A stretch of DNA of 8,559 nucleotides from Chroococcidiopsidaceae cyanobacterium CP_BM_RX_35 (GCA_019242465.1 JAFAVL010000669.1:1-8559), one strand, 5' to 3'; shown: positions 1 through 6,167, numbered from the stretch's first letter. Notes: a model not told the origin generated them from the sequence alone. Numbers and translations: made by a program.

Positions 1-718
1 CAGCCCCTTCTCCCATGACAAACCCATCGCGATCGCGAGCAAAAGGGCGAGAAGCACGTGTGGGTTCATGGTTACGAGTTGATAGAGCCCTAGCAGCGGC
101 AAATCCTGCTACACATAGAGGAGTAATGGTTGCTTCTGTGCCGCCACAAATCATTGCCTCGGCATAACCATGTCGAATTAGACGAAAAGCCTCACCTACA
201 GCATTAGCACCTGCAGCACAGGCAGTTACCGTGCAGGAATTAGGCCCTCTAGCTCCCGTATGGATGGCTGTCAGTCCAGCAGCCATGTTACCAATCATCA
301 TTGGAATGAAAAAAGGACTGACTCGATCGGAACCCCGAGTGAGGTAGACTTCCTGTTGATCTTCAAGCACCTTGAGTCCACCAATTCCAGTGCCAATAAT
401 CGCGCCGATTCGCTCGGCGTTGAACTCGTTGATTTCTAATCCAGCATCCGCGATTGCTTGAAGACTTGCACAAACAGCAAATTGAGCAAAGCGATCCATC
501 CGTTTGGCTTCTTTGCGTTCCAAATAATCACTGGGGTCAAAACCCTTAACTTCTGCTGCTATTTGACAATTGTGCTGTGAGGCATCAAACAAAGTAATTG
601 GACCAACGCCACTGTGCCCTTGAAGCAGGCTCTGCCAGTATTCGGTTACGGTATTTCCTAAAGGAGTAATTGCTCCTAGACCTGTGACGACAACTCGCTT
701 TAATTCAAGGCTAACCAT
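1..718 (-). CDS. fabF: 3-oxoacyl-[ACP] synthase II (beta-ketoacyl-ACP synthase II), N-terminal 239 residues, truncated by window edge
   Basis: FabF condenses malonyl-ACP with a growing acyl-ACP in type II fatty-acid synthesis in the cytoplasm. The minus-strand frame opens at ATG 718-716 (MVSLELKRVVVTG) and stays open to the left edge, so about the first 239 of a usual ~415 residues are present. Visible family marks are the N-terminal VVVTGLGAITPLG block, the GTGIGG loop, and the nucleophile segment TACAAG with the active Cys near residue 167. Then come GEAFRLI, GGTEA and the R-DRDGFVMGEG block at the end. The two catalytic His residues lie beyond the window. In many cyanobacteria acpP sits directly upstream of fabF, but none is seen in the 400 bases upstream here. 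That makes either a separately transcribed fabF or a paralogue possible. No Shine-Dalgarno precedes the ATG; the leader is A/T-rich. The family call is secure. FabF rather than another KAS paralogue is likely from the overall similarity. Confidence 0.93.
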   Translation of the reverse strand, partial: MVSLELKRVVVTGLGAITPLGNTVTEYWQSLLQGHSGVGPITLFDASQHNCQIAAEVKGFDPSDYLERKEAKRMDRFAQFAVCASLQAIADAGLEINEFNAERIGAIIGTGIGGLKVLEDQQEVYLTRGSDRVSPFFIPMMIGNMAAGLTAIHTGARGPNSCTVTACAAGANAVGEAFRLIRHGYAEAMICGGTEATITPLCVAGFAAARALSTRNHEPTRASRPFARDRDGFVMGEGA

Positions 719-828
719 AGGAAGATTTATATTGTAAAAGAAATTATTTTTCTCAAAAATACTAATTCGATATGAAGCTGTCTGACCTTTGAATTACAAT
801 CTGTCTTTTCACAAGATTGACGGTCTTG

Positions 829-879
829 CGTTGAGTTCTATTACCTTGATATTTGTAGTCTGACGTTGAGTGTTACCTT
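829..879. repeat. Imperfect direct repeat pair in the divergent promoter region
   Basis: Two related words occur 35 bp apart. At 829-847 the sequence is CGTTGAGT, TCTA, then TTACCTT. At 864-879 it is CGTTGAGT followed at once by GTTACCTT. A spacing of about three and a half helical turns between promoter-proximal repeats would suit a regulator binding twice, but the sequence alone does not identify one. Confidence 0.35.
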
Positions 880-886
880 TGTAACA
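871..886. promoter_or_regulatory. Perfect inverted repeat, possible operator
   Basis: TGTTAC (871-876) and GTAACA (881-886) form a perfect 6-bp dyad around a 4-bp centre. It does not fit the NtcA consensus GTA-N8-TAC. Its place between two divergent units suits an operator. It overlaps the second copy of the direct repeat, so both may be parts of one binding site. No regulator is assigned. Confidence 0.3.
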
Positions 887-1060
887 GAAATAATTTTATC
901 TTTCTAACAATTCAGTACTTGCAAATAAACTTAGCGTTATCTTGGCTCTGAATTCAATCGAAATTTTACTGAAAGGTTGATGAGATTTTTTAAAGGTTTG
1001 CCACCTATTTGAGTAGATGTACGTAAGATTCATTGCCGCACCCTCCTACTGCAATTGAGG

Positions 1061-1089
1061 TTGACTAACTTGAAATACAGTGATACTTT
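1061..1089 (+). promoter_or_regulatory. Candidate sigma-70-type promoter for the riboswitch-antiporter transcript
   Basis: TTGACT (1061-1066, one mismatch to TTGACA) is followed after 17 bp by TACTTT (1084-1089, a weak TATAAT match). Transcription would then start near 1095-1098, about 15 bases before the first base of the riboswitch aptamer. That placement is the main support. No other pair as good lies just upstream of the aptamer. Confidence 0.5.
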
Positions 1090-1110
1090 ATCTAGTACCA
1101 GAATGAATAA

Positions 1111-1300
1111 GTCAGCCTAGTCCAGGCTTTCACCTGAAGGAGTGGTGTTTAATAGGTGAAGCTGGAGCGGAGGAACCAATTTACCGGGGCTTATCTCTGG
1201 CTCACTCTTTTGGATGATACAGAAGAGATGGCCAGAGAAGGACATCTCTCAGTCCTAGCCCGTCAGCTAACTCCGTCGGCTTTGAGGGGAGACTGAAGGG
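1111..1300 (+). ncRNA. Cyclic di-AMP riboswitch aptamer (ydaO/yuaA leader class)
   Basis: The ydaO class binds cyclic di-AMP and usually lowers expression of potassium/osmolyte transport and cell-wall genes when the ligand is high. The match here is in ordered sequence blocks and in pairing. The conserved words appear as GCGGAGGAACC (1167-1177), GGGGCTTATC (1186-1195), CCTAGCCCGTCAGCTAACTCCG (1254-1275, conserved core CAGCTAAC) and GGCTTTGA then GGGGAGACTGAAGGG (1278-1300). Supported helices are AGCC 1114-1117 with GGCT 1278-1281 (P1), TCCAG 1121-1125 with CTGGA 1162-1166, and TTCACCT 1129-1135 with AGGTGAA 1154-1160. Further ones are CGGAG 1168-1172 with CTCCG 1271-1275, CTCTGGC 1195-1201 with GCCAGAG 1231-1237, and GGAC 1240-1243 with GTCC 1252-1255. 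This order matches the crystallised Thermoanaerobacter ydaO RNA as I remember it. The 1129-1160 arm is longer than usual. It lies directly upstream of a cation antiporter, a fitting target. Confidence 0.88.
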
Positions 1301-1310
1301 TCAGCATTTT
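1293..1310 (+). terminator. Weak attenuator candidate at the riboswitch 3' edge
   Basis: CTGA (1293-1296) and TCAG (1301-1304) can form a short stem around AGGG, followed by CATTTTT. The stem shares bases with the conserved 3' segment of the aptamer, so the two folds would exclude each other, as in a transcription-attenuating switch. Four base pairs is poor for an intrinsic terminator, so this is only a candidate. I see no better terminator and no clear anti-Shine-Dalgarno helix between 1300 and the start codon at 1381. A second possible stem is GGTAT 1342-1346 with ATACC 1361-1365, ending just before the ribosome site. Confidence 0.2.
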
Positions 1311-1371
1311 TAATGTTTTGCTCTTGTCAGTGTCCTTGGCTGGTATCTGTTTGCCGCGTCATACCTGCTCT

Positions 1372-1383
1372 AAGGAGATTATG
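1372..1383 (+). promoter_or_regulatory. Ribosome binding site that fixes the antiporter start
   Basis: AAGGAG (1372-1377) stands three bases before ATG 1381. This is the only good Shine-Dalgarno near the gene. It favours ATG 1381 over the upstream in-frame TTG at 1318, which would add 21 residues with no membrane or family character and would lie almost against the riboswitch. Confidence 0.75.
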
Positions 1384-3576
1384 CAGACCAAAGTTATTCT
1401 CGTTCTGCTTGAAGTGTTGGTTGTCATTGCACTTTCAAGAATTGTAGGCGTAGGATGTCGGTGGATTAAGCAACCGCTGGTGATTGGCGAGATCGTAGCC
1501 GGAATTATGCTAGGACCATCTCTGCTTGGTTGGCTAGCCCCCGGTATAGAAGCCACCTTGTTTACGGATGCGGTAGTTCCCTTCCTGAACGTACTGTCTC
1601 AGGTGGGGCTGATATTTTTTATGTTTCTCATTGGCTTAGAGCTAAATCCTAAATATCTTACTGGGAAGTTAGAAGTAGCAGTTTTAACTTCACACGTAAG
1701 TATTTTGGTACCCTTTTCCTTGGGAACGCTACTAGCTCTACTACTTTATCCTCAAGTATCTAATGCCAGTGTCTCGTTTACTGCCTTTTGCTTGTTCCTG
1801 GGTGCGGCAATGTCGATTACTGCCTTTCCAGTGCTGGCGCGGATTATTACCGAGAACAACTTACAAAATACGCGTTTGGGAACGTTGGCTCTGACATGTG
1901 CGGCGGTAGACGATGTAACGGCTTGGTGCTTGTTGGCGTTGGCGATCGCCGTAGCTCACTACAACAGTATGCTTCGCGCTTTGCCGACAATTGGCGAATC
2001 TCTGCTCTATATCGCGTTCATGGTAACGGCAGGGCGTTGGTTCCTCAAGCGAGTAGCTACTCATTACGAGCGCACCGGACGGCTCACCCAGTTTGTTCTA
2101 GCTGGGATTTATATGACCATTGTGACTTCTGCTGTGCTAACTGAAGTCATAGGCATTCACTTTATCTTTGGCGGGTTCCTAGTGGGAGCCGTGATGCCTA
2201 AAAATGCTGGTTTGGTGCGGGAGTTAGCTCAGAAAACTGAGGACTTCGTGCTGACATTTCTACTGCCAGTCTTTTTCGCTTACAGTGGTTTACGGACGGA
2301 TATTGGTTTGCTCAATCAGCCCTTTTTATGGCTACTTTGTGCGGTTGTTGTTGTTGTTGCAATTGGTGGCAAGTACATCGGCACGTATGTTGCGGCCCGC
2401 GTTGGTGGAATTGAGCACCGGGAAGCCTCAGCTCTGGGTTGGCTAATGAATACTCGTGGCTTAACAGAGCTGATCGTACTTAACATTGGTTTGAGCTTGG
2501 GTGTCATCTCACCCTTGCTCTTCACTATGCTAGTGATCATGGCGTTGGTGACGACATTTATGACATCGCCTCTGCTGGAATGGACATATCCAAAATACCT
2601 GATCAAGCAAGATCTAGAGGAGCCATCTGAGGCAGAACCAGGGCTAGAGACTGCTACCCCTAATTATCGGATTCTCGTGCCAGTATCTAATCCCAGTACG
2701 CAAAAGGGGTTGATGCAATTGGCAGTGGCGATCGCAGGCAATCGGTTGCAAAGAGCTGTCGTGCATCCTCTTAGCTTGGTTGAACTAGAAGAAGATTATG
2801 CTTTTGGCAGTACCCCAACTGAAGCCGATCGGTTGATTCAACAGCGGCAGTCCCGCCTCAAAGAGCTAATTCAAAGCCTCGAACCACCCGAAGTCCGTCA
2901 GATGGTACAACCTATTGTTCAGGTAACTAACAATGTGGCGCGGATGACAGCACAAATCGCCACCCTTGACCAGGCTAATTTAATCTTGATGGGATGGCAC
3001 CGCCCGGCTTTTAGTAGCAATCGGCTAGGTGGGAAAGTCGGTCAAATTCTGAGCACTGCCCGAGTGGATGTGGCAGTGTTTATCGACCGAGGTGGAGAAC
3101 GACTAGAAACGTTATTAACGCCTTACTCTGCCAACATTCACGATGAGTTGGGGCTAGAGATTGCTCTCAGACTGCTCTTGAATGGTGAGCATCGCCGTCT
3201 CACCGTTCTCCAGACCACGAGTGGCGATCAAACCCACAGTGAGTTGGACTATGAATTCAGTACGATGATGGAGCAGCTGCCAGCTACAGTACGCGATCGC
3301 ATTGATCTCAAGATTATCGAAGCAGCAGAACCGATTCAGGCTGTAGTAGAAGCATCAGCCAACTTTGACCTCACCCTAGCAGGCACTAGCCGCGCTCGGG
3401 GAATACAGCATCAAACCTTGGGGCGATATACTGACCAACTCGCGCTTGAGTGCCGCTCCTCGCTCCTAATTACTCGTCGCTACAGTCAAGTCACCTCTAA
3501 CCTAGCATCAGTACTTTCTGATACTAGTAAGCAACCAATTACTGACACTAAAAATCCTGGAGTTGAGGTCTTATGA
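1381..3576 (+). CDS. CPA2-type cation:proton antiporter with two C-terminal Usp-like domains
   Basis: The 731-residue protein is predicted to exchange Na+ or K+ for H+ across the plasma or thylakoid membrane. Residues about 5-395 are strongly hydrophobic, with roughly 12 membrane segments, and match the Na+/H+ exchanger fold. They include the IGEIVAGIMLGPSLLG block, the FLIGLEL segment, the paired Asp of AAVDDVTAW (D177, D178) in the ion-binding core, and TRGLTELIVLNIG (from T358), as in KefB/CHX-like CPA2 members. The Asp-Asp form is usually linked with electrogenic exchange, but ion and stoichiometry cannot be read from sequence. Residues about 429-570 (YRILVPV start) and 576-715 (TLLTPYS start) look like tandem UspA folds, which often bind ATP/AMP or c-di-AMP. 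The glycine loops (for example GWHRPAFSSNRLGG) are degenerate, so nucleotide binding is uncertain. A c-di-AMP riboswitch precedes it, and its stop overlaps the next gene (ATGA). Confidence 0.9.
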   Translation: MQTKVILVLLEVLVVIALSRIVGVGCRWIKQPLVIGEIVAGIMLGPSLLGWLAPGIEATLFTDAVVPFLNVLSQVGLIFFMFLIGLELNPKYLTGKLEVAVLTSHVSILVPFSLGTLLALLLYPQVSNASVSFTAFCLFLGAAMSITAFPVLARIITENNLQNTRLGTLALTCAAVDDVTAWCLLALAIAVAHYNSMLRALPTIGESLLYIAFMVTAGRWFLKRVATHYERTGRLTQFVLAGIYMTIVTSAVLTEVIGIHFIFGGFLVGAVMPKNAGLVRELAQKTEDFVLTFLLPVFFAYSGLRTDIGLLNQPFLWLLCAVVVVVAIGGKYIGTYVAARVGGIEHREASALGWLMNTRGLTELIVLNIGLSLGVISPLLFTMLVIMALVTTFMTSPLLEWTYPKYLIKQDLEEPSEAEPGLETATPNYRILVPVSNPSTQKGLMQLAVAIAGNRLQRAVVHPLSLVELEEDYAFGSTPTEADRLIQQRQSRLKELIQSLEPPEVRQMVQPIVQVTNNVARMTAQIATLDQANLILMGWHRPAFSSNRLGGKVGQILSTARVDVAVFIDRGGERLETLLTPYSANIHDELGLEIALRLLLNGEHRRLTVLQTTSGDQTHSELDYEFSTMMEQLPATVRDRIDLKIIEAAEPIQAVVEASANFDLTLAGTSRARGIQHQTLGRYTDQLALECRSSLLITRRYSQVTSNLASVLSDTSKQPITDTKNPGVEVL

Positions 3577-4091
3577 GTCACTTTAACTTCAAGTCCTTAG
3601 CGTTTTATGGAACAGCGATCGCCTTTGTTGTGGTTCTGTTTGAAGTCGTCACTGCCTACGGAGAAAAAAATATCAAGGCTCCTGTAGCAATTGATGGTAG
3701 CTATCCTCTTTCCTTCACCCAAAATTCCCCTGCCTGTCTTAAATCCACCCCACTGTTGTTGAACATCAAACAATCTGGCACGTTCTTGAATGCGTCTCTG
3801 TTACCGAAAAGTCCTAGTAGCTCAGCAGCAACGACTCAAAAGCCAATCACTGCGACGCAGATCTCTCTGACGGGGCGAATGAATAATCAACAGGTGGATT
3901 TATCGAGTGCTGCCAAAGCAAAAATTTGTCATAATGGCGTCTCTCCTAGTCAGGTGAGTATTCAAGGTCAAGTAGAAATTCAAGGCAGAGAAGGAAAAAG
4001 CCTGCAAGGAATTTTGACTTCCATTCCAGGCATTCCAGGCAACATTGCATTTACCGCCCAACGACAACCTTTTCCCAAAAAAGCAGAGTAG
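3573..4091 (+). CDS. Small membrane-anchored protein of unknown function, coupled to the antiporter
   Basis: I do not recognise this 172-residue protein. It starts at the ATG inside the ATGA overlap with the antiporter stop, which implies translational coupling and one transcript under the c-di-AMP riboswitch. A single hydrophobic segment at about residues 9-28 (YGTAIAFVVVLFEVV core) could be a signal-anchor or an uncleaved signal. The rest is polar with short alternating beta-like stretches (LLLNIKQSG, QISLTGRM, QVSIQGQVEIQG), so a periplasmic or lumenal beta-rich domain is likely. Two cysteines (C55, C119) could form a disulfide there. A Ser/Ala/Thr-rich linker lies near 79-96, and the C terminus is basic. 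Coupling to an antiporter suggests a partner or stability factor for it; this is inference. A HIP1 site lies inside the gene at 3615. Confidence 0.8.
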   Translation: MSHFNFKSLAFYGTAIAFVVVLFEVVTAYGEKNIKAPVAIDGSYPLSFTQNSPACLKSTPLLLNIKQSGTFLNASLLPKSPSSSAATTQKPITATQISLTGRMNNQQVDLSSAAKAKICHNGVSPSQVSIQGQVEIQGREGKSLQGILTSIPGIPGNIAFTAQRQPFPKKAE

Positions 4092-4104
4092 CAGGGGAAC
4101 CCGC

Positions 4105-4134
4105 GCAAGAAGAGAGCAGATGCTCTTTTCTTGC
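4105..4134. terminator. Long hairpin between convergent genes, probable bidirectional terminator
   Basis: The arms 4105-4118 and 4121-4134 pair over up to 14 positions with one G-U wobble around a 2-base centre; in practice the loop is about four bases. The hairpin sits exactly between the stop of the coupled membrane-protein gene (4091) and the stop of the convergent DUF3172 gene (4142), where a shared terminator is expected. No clean T-run follows on either strand, so termination may be inefficient or the hairpin may mainly protect 3' ends. Confidence 0.6.
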
Positions 4135-4141
4135 ACCTCCA

Positions 4142-4675
4142 CTAAAACTTGTTAGTCTGTTCTGGTGGAACAACCGCACCTGGTTGACTAACGAAAAAGT
4201 TTTTAGCGGCATCGTTCTGATAAATGCAACTAATATCTGGTGAAGACTCAAGGGCACCTGTAAAGCCAAATGTGTTCATTCGGTTTTTGCACTCTTGCAC
4301 CTGCTGCGATGTCACCAGTTTTCGTTGCTCTAAGATTGCCCAGTTATTAGTCCGCAGAACGCATCCTGGGCGGAGACTGGGTTGAGCAATATAGACATTA
4401 AAGGGGTTTAGCGTCACAAATAGGCGTGTATCCATGACCATAGCACTGGCACCGAACTGAATACAAATCTGAGGATCTGGAGCGCTCTGGTCAATAAAAT
4501 TACTAGTAGCCACATTTTTAGGGCTCAACGTCGTTGTCGTGCTAAAACCAACGCCAAGACCGATCCCCAAAATAAACACTCCTCCTAGCAACGCTATAGT
4601 GGCGTAGTTAAAGATGGAGGGTCTAGAAGATGGGGGTTTTTTAGTATCTGTAGTTTTGATAGGCTTACGTCTCAT
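4142..4675 (-). CDS. DUF3172-like cyanobacterial membrane protein
   Basis: This 177-residue protein matches, as I recall the family, the DUF3172 proteins conserved in cyanobacteria and plant plastids; none has a settled role. A basic N terminus (MRRKPIKTTDTKK) is followed by one membrane segment at about residues 24-46 (IALLGGVFILGIGLGVGF). The soluble domain contains ICIQFGASAMVMDTR, FVTLNPFNVYI, PGCVLRTNNWAILEQRKLV, CKNRMNTFG and DISCIYQNDAAKNFF. The several cysteines and the DISCIYQND block are the best family signature. Length is normal and the frame intact. The ATG at 4675 has no Shine-Dalgarno. It lies downstream of ychF on the same strand, 143 bases away, so a separate promoter or read-through are both possible. 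Confidence 0.72.
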   Translation of the reverse strand: MRRKPIKTTDTKKPPSSRPSIFNYATIALLGGVFILGIGLGVGFSTTTTLSPKNVATSNFIDQSAPDPQICIQFGASAMVMDTRLFVTLNPFNVYIAQPSLRPGCVLRTNNWAILEQRKLVTSQQVQECKNRMNTFGFTGALESSPDISCIYQNDAAKNFFVSQPGAVVPPEQTNKF

Positions 4676-4818
4676 TGTTGCTTAACTAACTTTACAACTC
4701 TAGGCGGAGAGTGGTTGCAACTAACCTCCTCTTCCAGTATGGCGAGTCTACAACCGAATTGAAGGTGTAATGCAAGCTGGTTACTTGGCGAGTGTTGATA
4801 CTTTAGCCCAGATTCGCG

Positions 4819-5910
4819 CTAAACATTAAACCGGAACAGCATCACATCCCCTTCCTGCACCACGTACTCTTTACCTTCACTGCGGACTAAGCCTTTTTCT
4901 TTTGCCGCATTCATTGAACCAGTTGCTATAAGGTCTTTGTAAGCAACTGTCTCAGCCCGAATGAAACCACGCTCAAAATCGGAGTGGATGACACCAGCCG
5001 CCTGGGGTGCTAGCGTCCCAGATTGAATTGTCCAGGCACGGGTTTCTTTGGGACCAGTAGTAAAGTAAGTACGCAAGCCTAAGAGTTCGTAAGTGGCGCT
5101 AATTAAAGATTTCAGCCCGCCTTCTTCAACACCAAAGGATGCAAGGAAGTCAGCTCTTTCTTCTTCTGGTAATTCCACCAGTTCTGATTCCACTTGGGCA
5201 GAAACCACTACGACTTGAGCGTTTTCCTCAACCGCAATCGCTCGCACCTGATCCACAAAATCATTTCCCGTTGCCAACTCGCTCTCAGACACATTAGCAG
5301 CATAAATAATCGGTTTACTGGTAAGCAGTCCCAGTCCCTTGATTGTTTCGGCTTCTTCGGCATTCAAGCCTACACGCCGCACAGATTTCCCCTCATTCAA
5401 AGCCAAACTCAATTTTTCCAGCACAACTAATTCTGCCTGAGCGTCTTTGTTTGCCCGAGCTTGCTTACGGGTGCGCTCTATGCGCCGCTCAATTTGTGCT
5501 AAATCAGCCAAAGCTAATTCCAAATTGATGATTTCAATATCTCGTCCTGGATCGATGGAACCAGCAACATGGATAATGTCATCATTTTCAAAACAGCGCA
5601 CGACATGGACAATGGCATCAACTTCTCGAATGTGGGATAGAAATTGATTTCCCAATCCCTCACCTTGACTCGCGCCTTTGACCAAACCAGCGATATCCAC
5701 AAACTCGACGCGGGTCGGGACAATTTGCTCTGAGCTAGAGATGTCAGACAGTACCTTTAACCGCTCATCCGGTACCGAGACGACACCAACGTTTGGTTCA
5801 ATGGTGCAGAAAGGAAAATTGGCAGCCTCAGCCTTGGCATTGGCAACCAGGGCATTGAATAAAGTAGATTTTCCGACGTTGGGTAGTCCAACAATCCCGG
5901 CTCTTAGCAT
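4819..5910 (-). CDS. ychF: YchF, Obg-family P-loop ATPase
   Basis: YchF/OLA1 is a universal TRAFAC-class nucleotidase that associates with ribosomes and is linked to oxidative and other stress responses; it prefers ATP to GTP. All 363 residues are present, the usual length. The P-loop is GLPNVGKS (residues 8-15), followed by the FPFCTIEPNVGVV switch region. The G3 motif is DIAGLVKGAS (from D72). At the G4 position the sequence is NVSE (206-209) in place of NKxD, the known basis of ATP preference. A helical, coiled-coil-prone stretch rich in Arg, Lys and Glu spans about 130-170. A TGS domain fills about 278-361 and ends GDVMLFRFNV. The start at ATG 5910 gives the canonical MLRAGIVGLPNVGKS N terminus, though no Shine-Dalgarno is visible. 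Confidence 0.97.
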   Translation of the reverse strand: MLRAGIVGLPNVGKSTLFNALVANAKAEAANFPFCTIEPNVGVVSVPDERLKVLSDISSSEQIVPTRVEFVDIAGLVKGASQGEGLGNQFLSHIREVDAIVHVVRCFENDDIIHVAGSIDPGRDIEIINLELALADLAQIERRIERTRKQARANKDAQAELVVLEKLSLALNEGKSVRRVGLNAEEAETIKGLGLLTSKPIIYAANVSESELATGNDFVDQVRAIAVEENAQVVVVSAQVESELVELPEEERADFLASFGVEEGGLKSLISATYELLGLRTYFTTGPKETRAWTIQSGTLAPQAAGVIHSDFERGFIRAETVAYKDLIATGSMNAAKEKGLVRSEGKEYVVQEGDVMLFRFNV

Positions 5911-5966
5911 TTCAATTGGAGGATTAAAGGGTCAGAGGTTGATTGGGAATGAGCCTTAAACTAGTT

Positions 5967-6167
5967 TTACACAGGTTCAGGAATTGGTTGCGGAATTGGA
6001 GCAGGCACTGGTTGGGGGATAGGAGCTGGTACTGGCTCTGGCACTGGACCTGGGATTGGTTCAGGTGCTGGACCTGGAATTGGCTGAGGGAATGGACCAG
6101 GCGGAGGAGCTGGTTCAGGACTGGGAATCTGTGGTCCAGGCAGGGGACCAGGAGTAGGATAGACCAT
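5967..6167 (-). CDS. Tiny proline-rich repeat ORF (Pro-x-Pro-x), coding status uncertain
   Basis: From ATG 6167 the minus strand reads 66 residues, MVYPTPGPLPGP onward, in which almost every second residue is Pro. The intervening residues tend to alternate hydrophobic (I/V/A) with polar or small (E/Q/G/A), so the protein-level period is PhPp, four residues or 12 bp. A TAA lies five codons upstream of the ATG, so the frame is not the tail of something longer. There is no signal peptide and no Shine-Dalgarno. It ends 56 bases before the start of ychF on the same strand, so it could be its leader gene. It could equally be a non-coding minisatellite that happens to stay open, since the opposite strand reads as Gly-x repeats over most of the length. 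If real, a rigid polyproline-type spacer or surface peptide is plausible; no family is recognised. Confidence 0.4.
   Translation of the reverse strand: MVYPTPGPLPGPQIPSPEPAPPPGPFPQPIPGPAPEPIPGPVPEPVPAPIPQPVPAPIPQPIPEPV
5970..6160. repeat. Degenerate GGNNNN (6/12-bp) tandem repeat
   Basis: On the plus strand GG recurs about every six bases for roughly 190 bp with variable bases between (for example GGTTCA, GGAATT, GGTTGC, GGAATT, GGAGCA, GGCACT). The minus strand reads as Pro-x-Pro-x and one plus frame reads as Gly-x repeats until a stop near 6084. Copies are too diverged for a recent expansion, which suggests an old repeat held either by coding constraint or by slippage. Confidence 0.8.

Larger units (their letters stand above)
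719..1110. other. Divergent intergenic region between fabF and the antiporter riboswitch
   Basis: I see no credible coding frame here. The stretch is A/T-rich and should hold the promoters for fabF (leftward) and for the riboswitch-antiporter transcript (rightward). It contains a perfect dyad at 871-886, a pair of imperfect direct repeats at 829-847 and 864-879, and a sigma-70-like hexamer pair near 1061-1089; each is described separately. The 719-760 part directly upstream of fabF is strongly A/T-rich with TACAAT- and TATAAA-like words on the minus strand, but I cannot pick one -10/-35 pair with confidence. Confidence 0.6.

Noticed and set aside
871..886. NtcA binding site
   Set aside because: TGTTAC-N4-GTAACA is a dyad, but the required GTA-N8-TAC spacing and orientation are not present.
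1318..1380. TTG start 21 codons upstream for the antiporter
   Set aside because: The extension has no membrane or family character, has no ribosome site, and lies against the riboswitch; ATG 1381 has AAGGAG three bases before it.
1788..2144. 118-codon plus-strand frame inside the antiporter
   Set aside because: It is fully contained in the antiporter coding region in another frame, with Cys/Arg-rich composition typical of a shadow frame.
3900..4269. Two minus-strand frames across the convergent gene junction
   Set aside because: They overlap well-supported genes and cross the terminator hairpin, with no protein-like features.
5194..5723. Several short frames on both strands within ychF
   Set aside because: ychF is unmistakable and covers the region; these are shadow frames.
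5970..6160. CRISPR array
   Set aside because: The repeat period is only 6 or 12 bp and degenerate, with no repeat-spacer alternation and no cas genes nearby.
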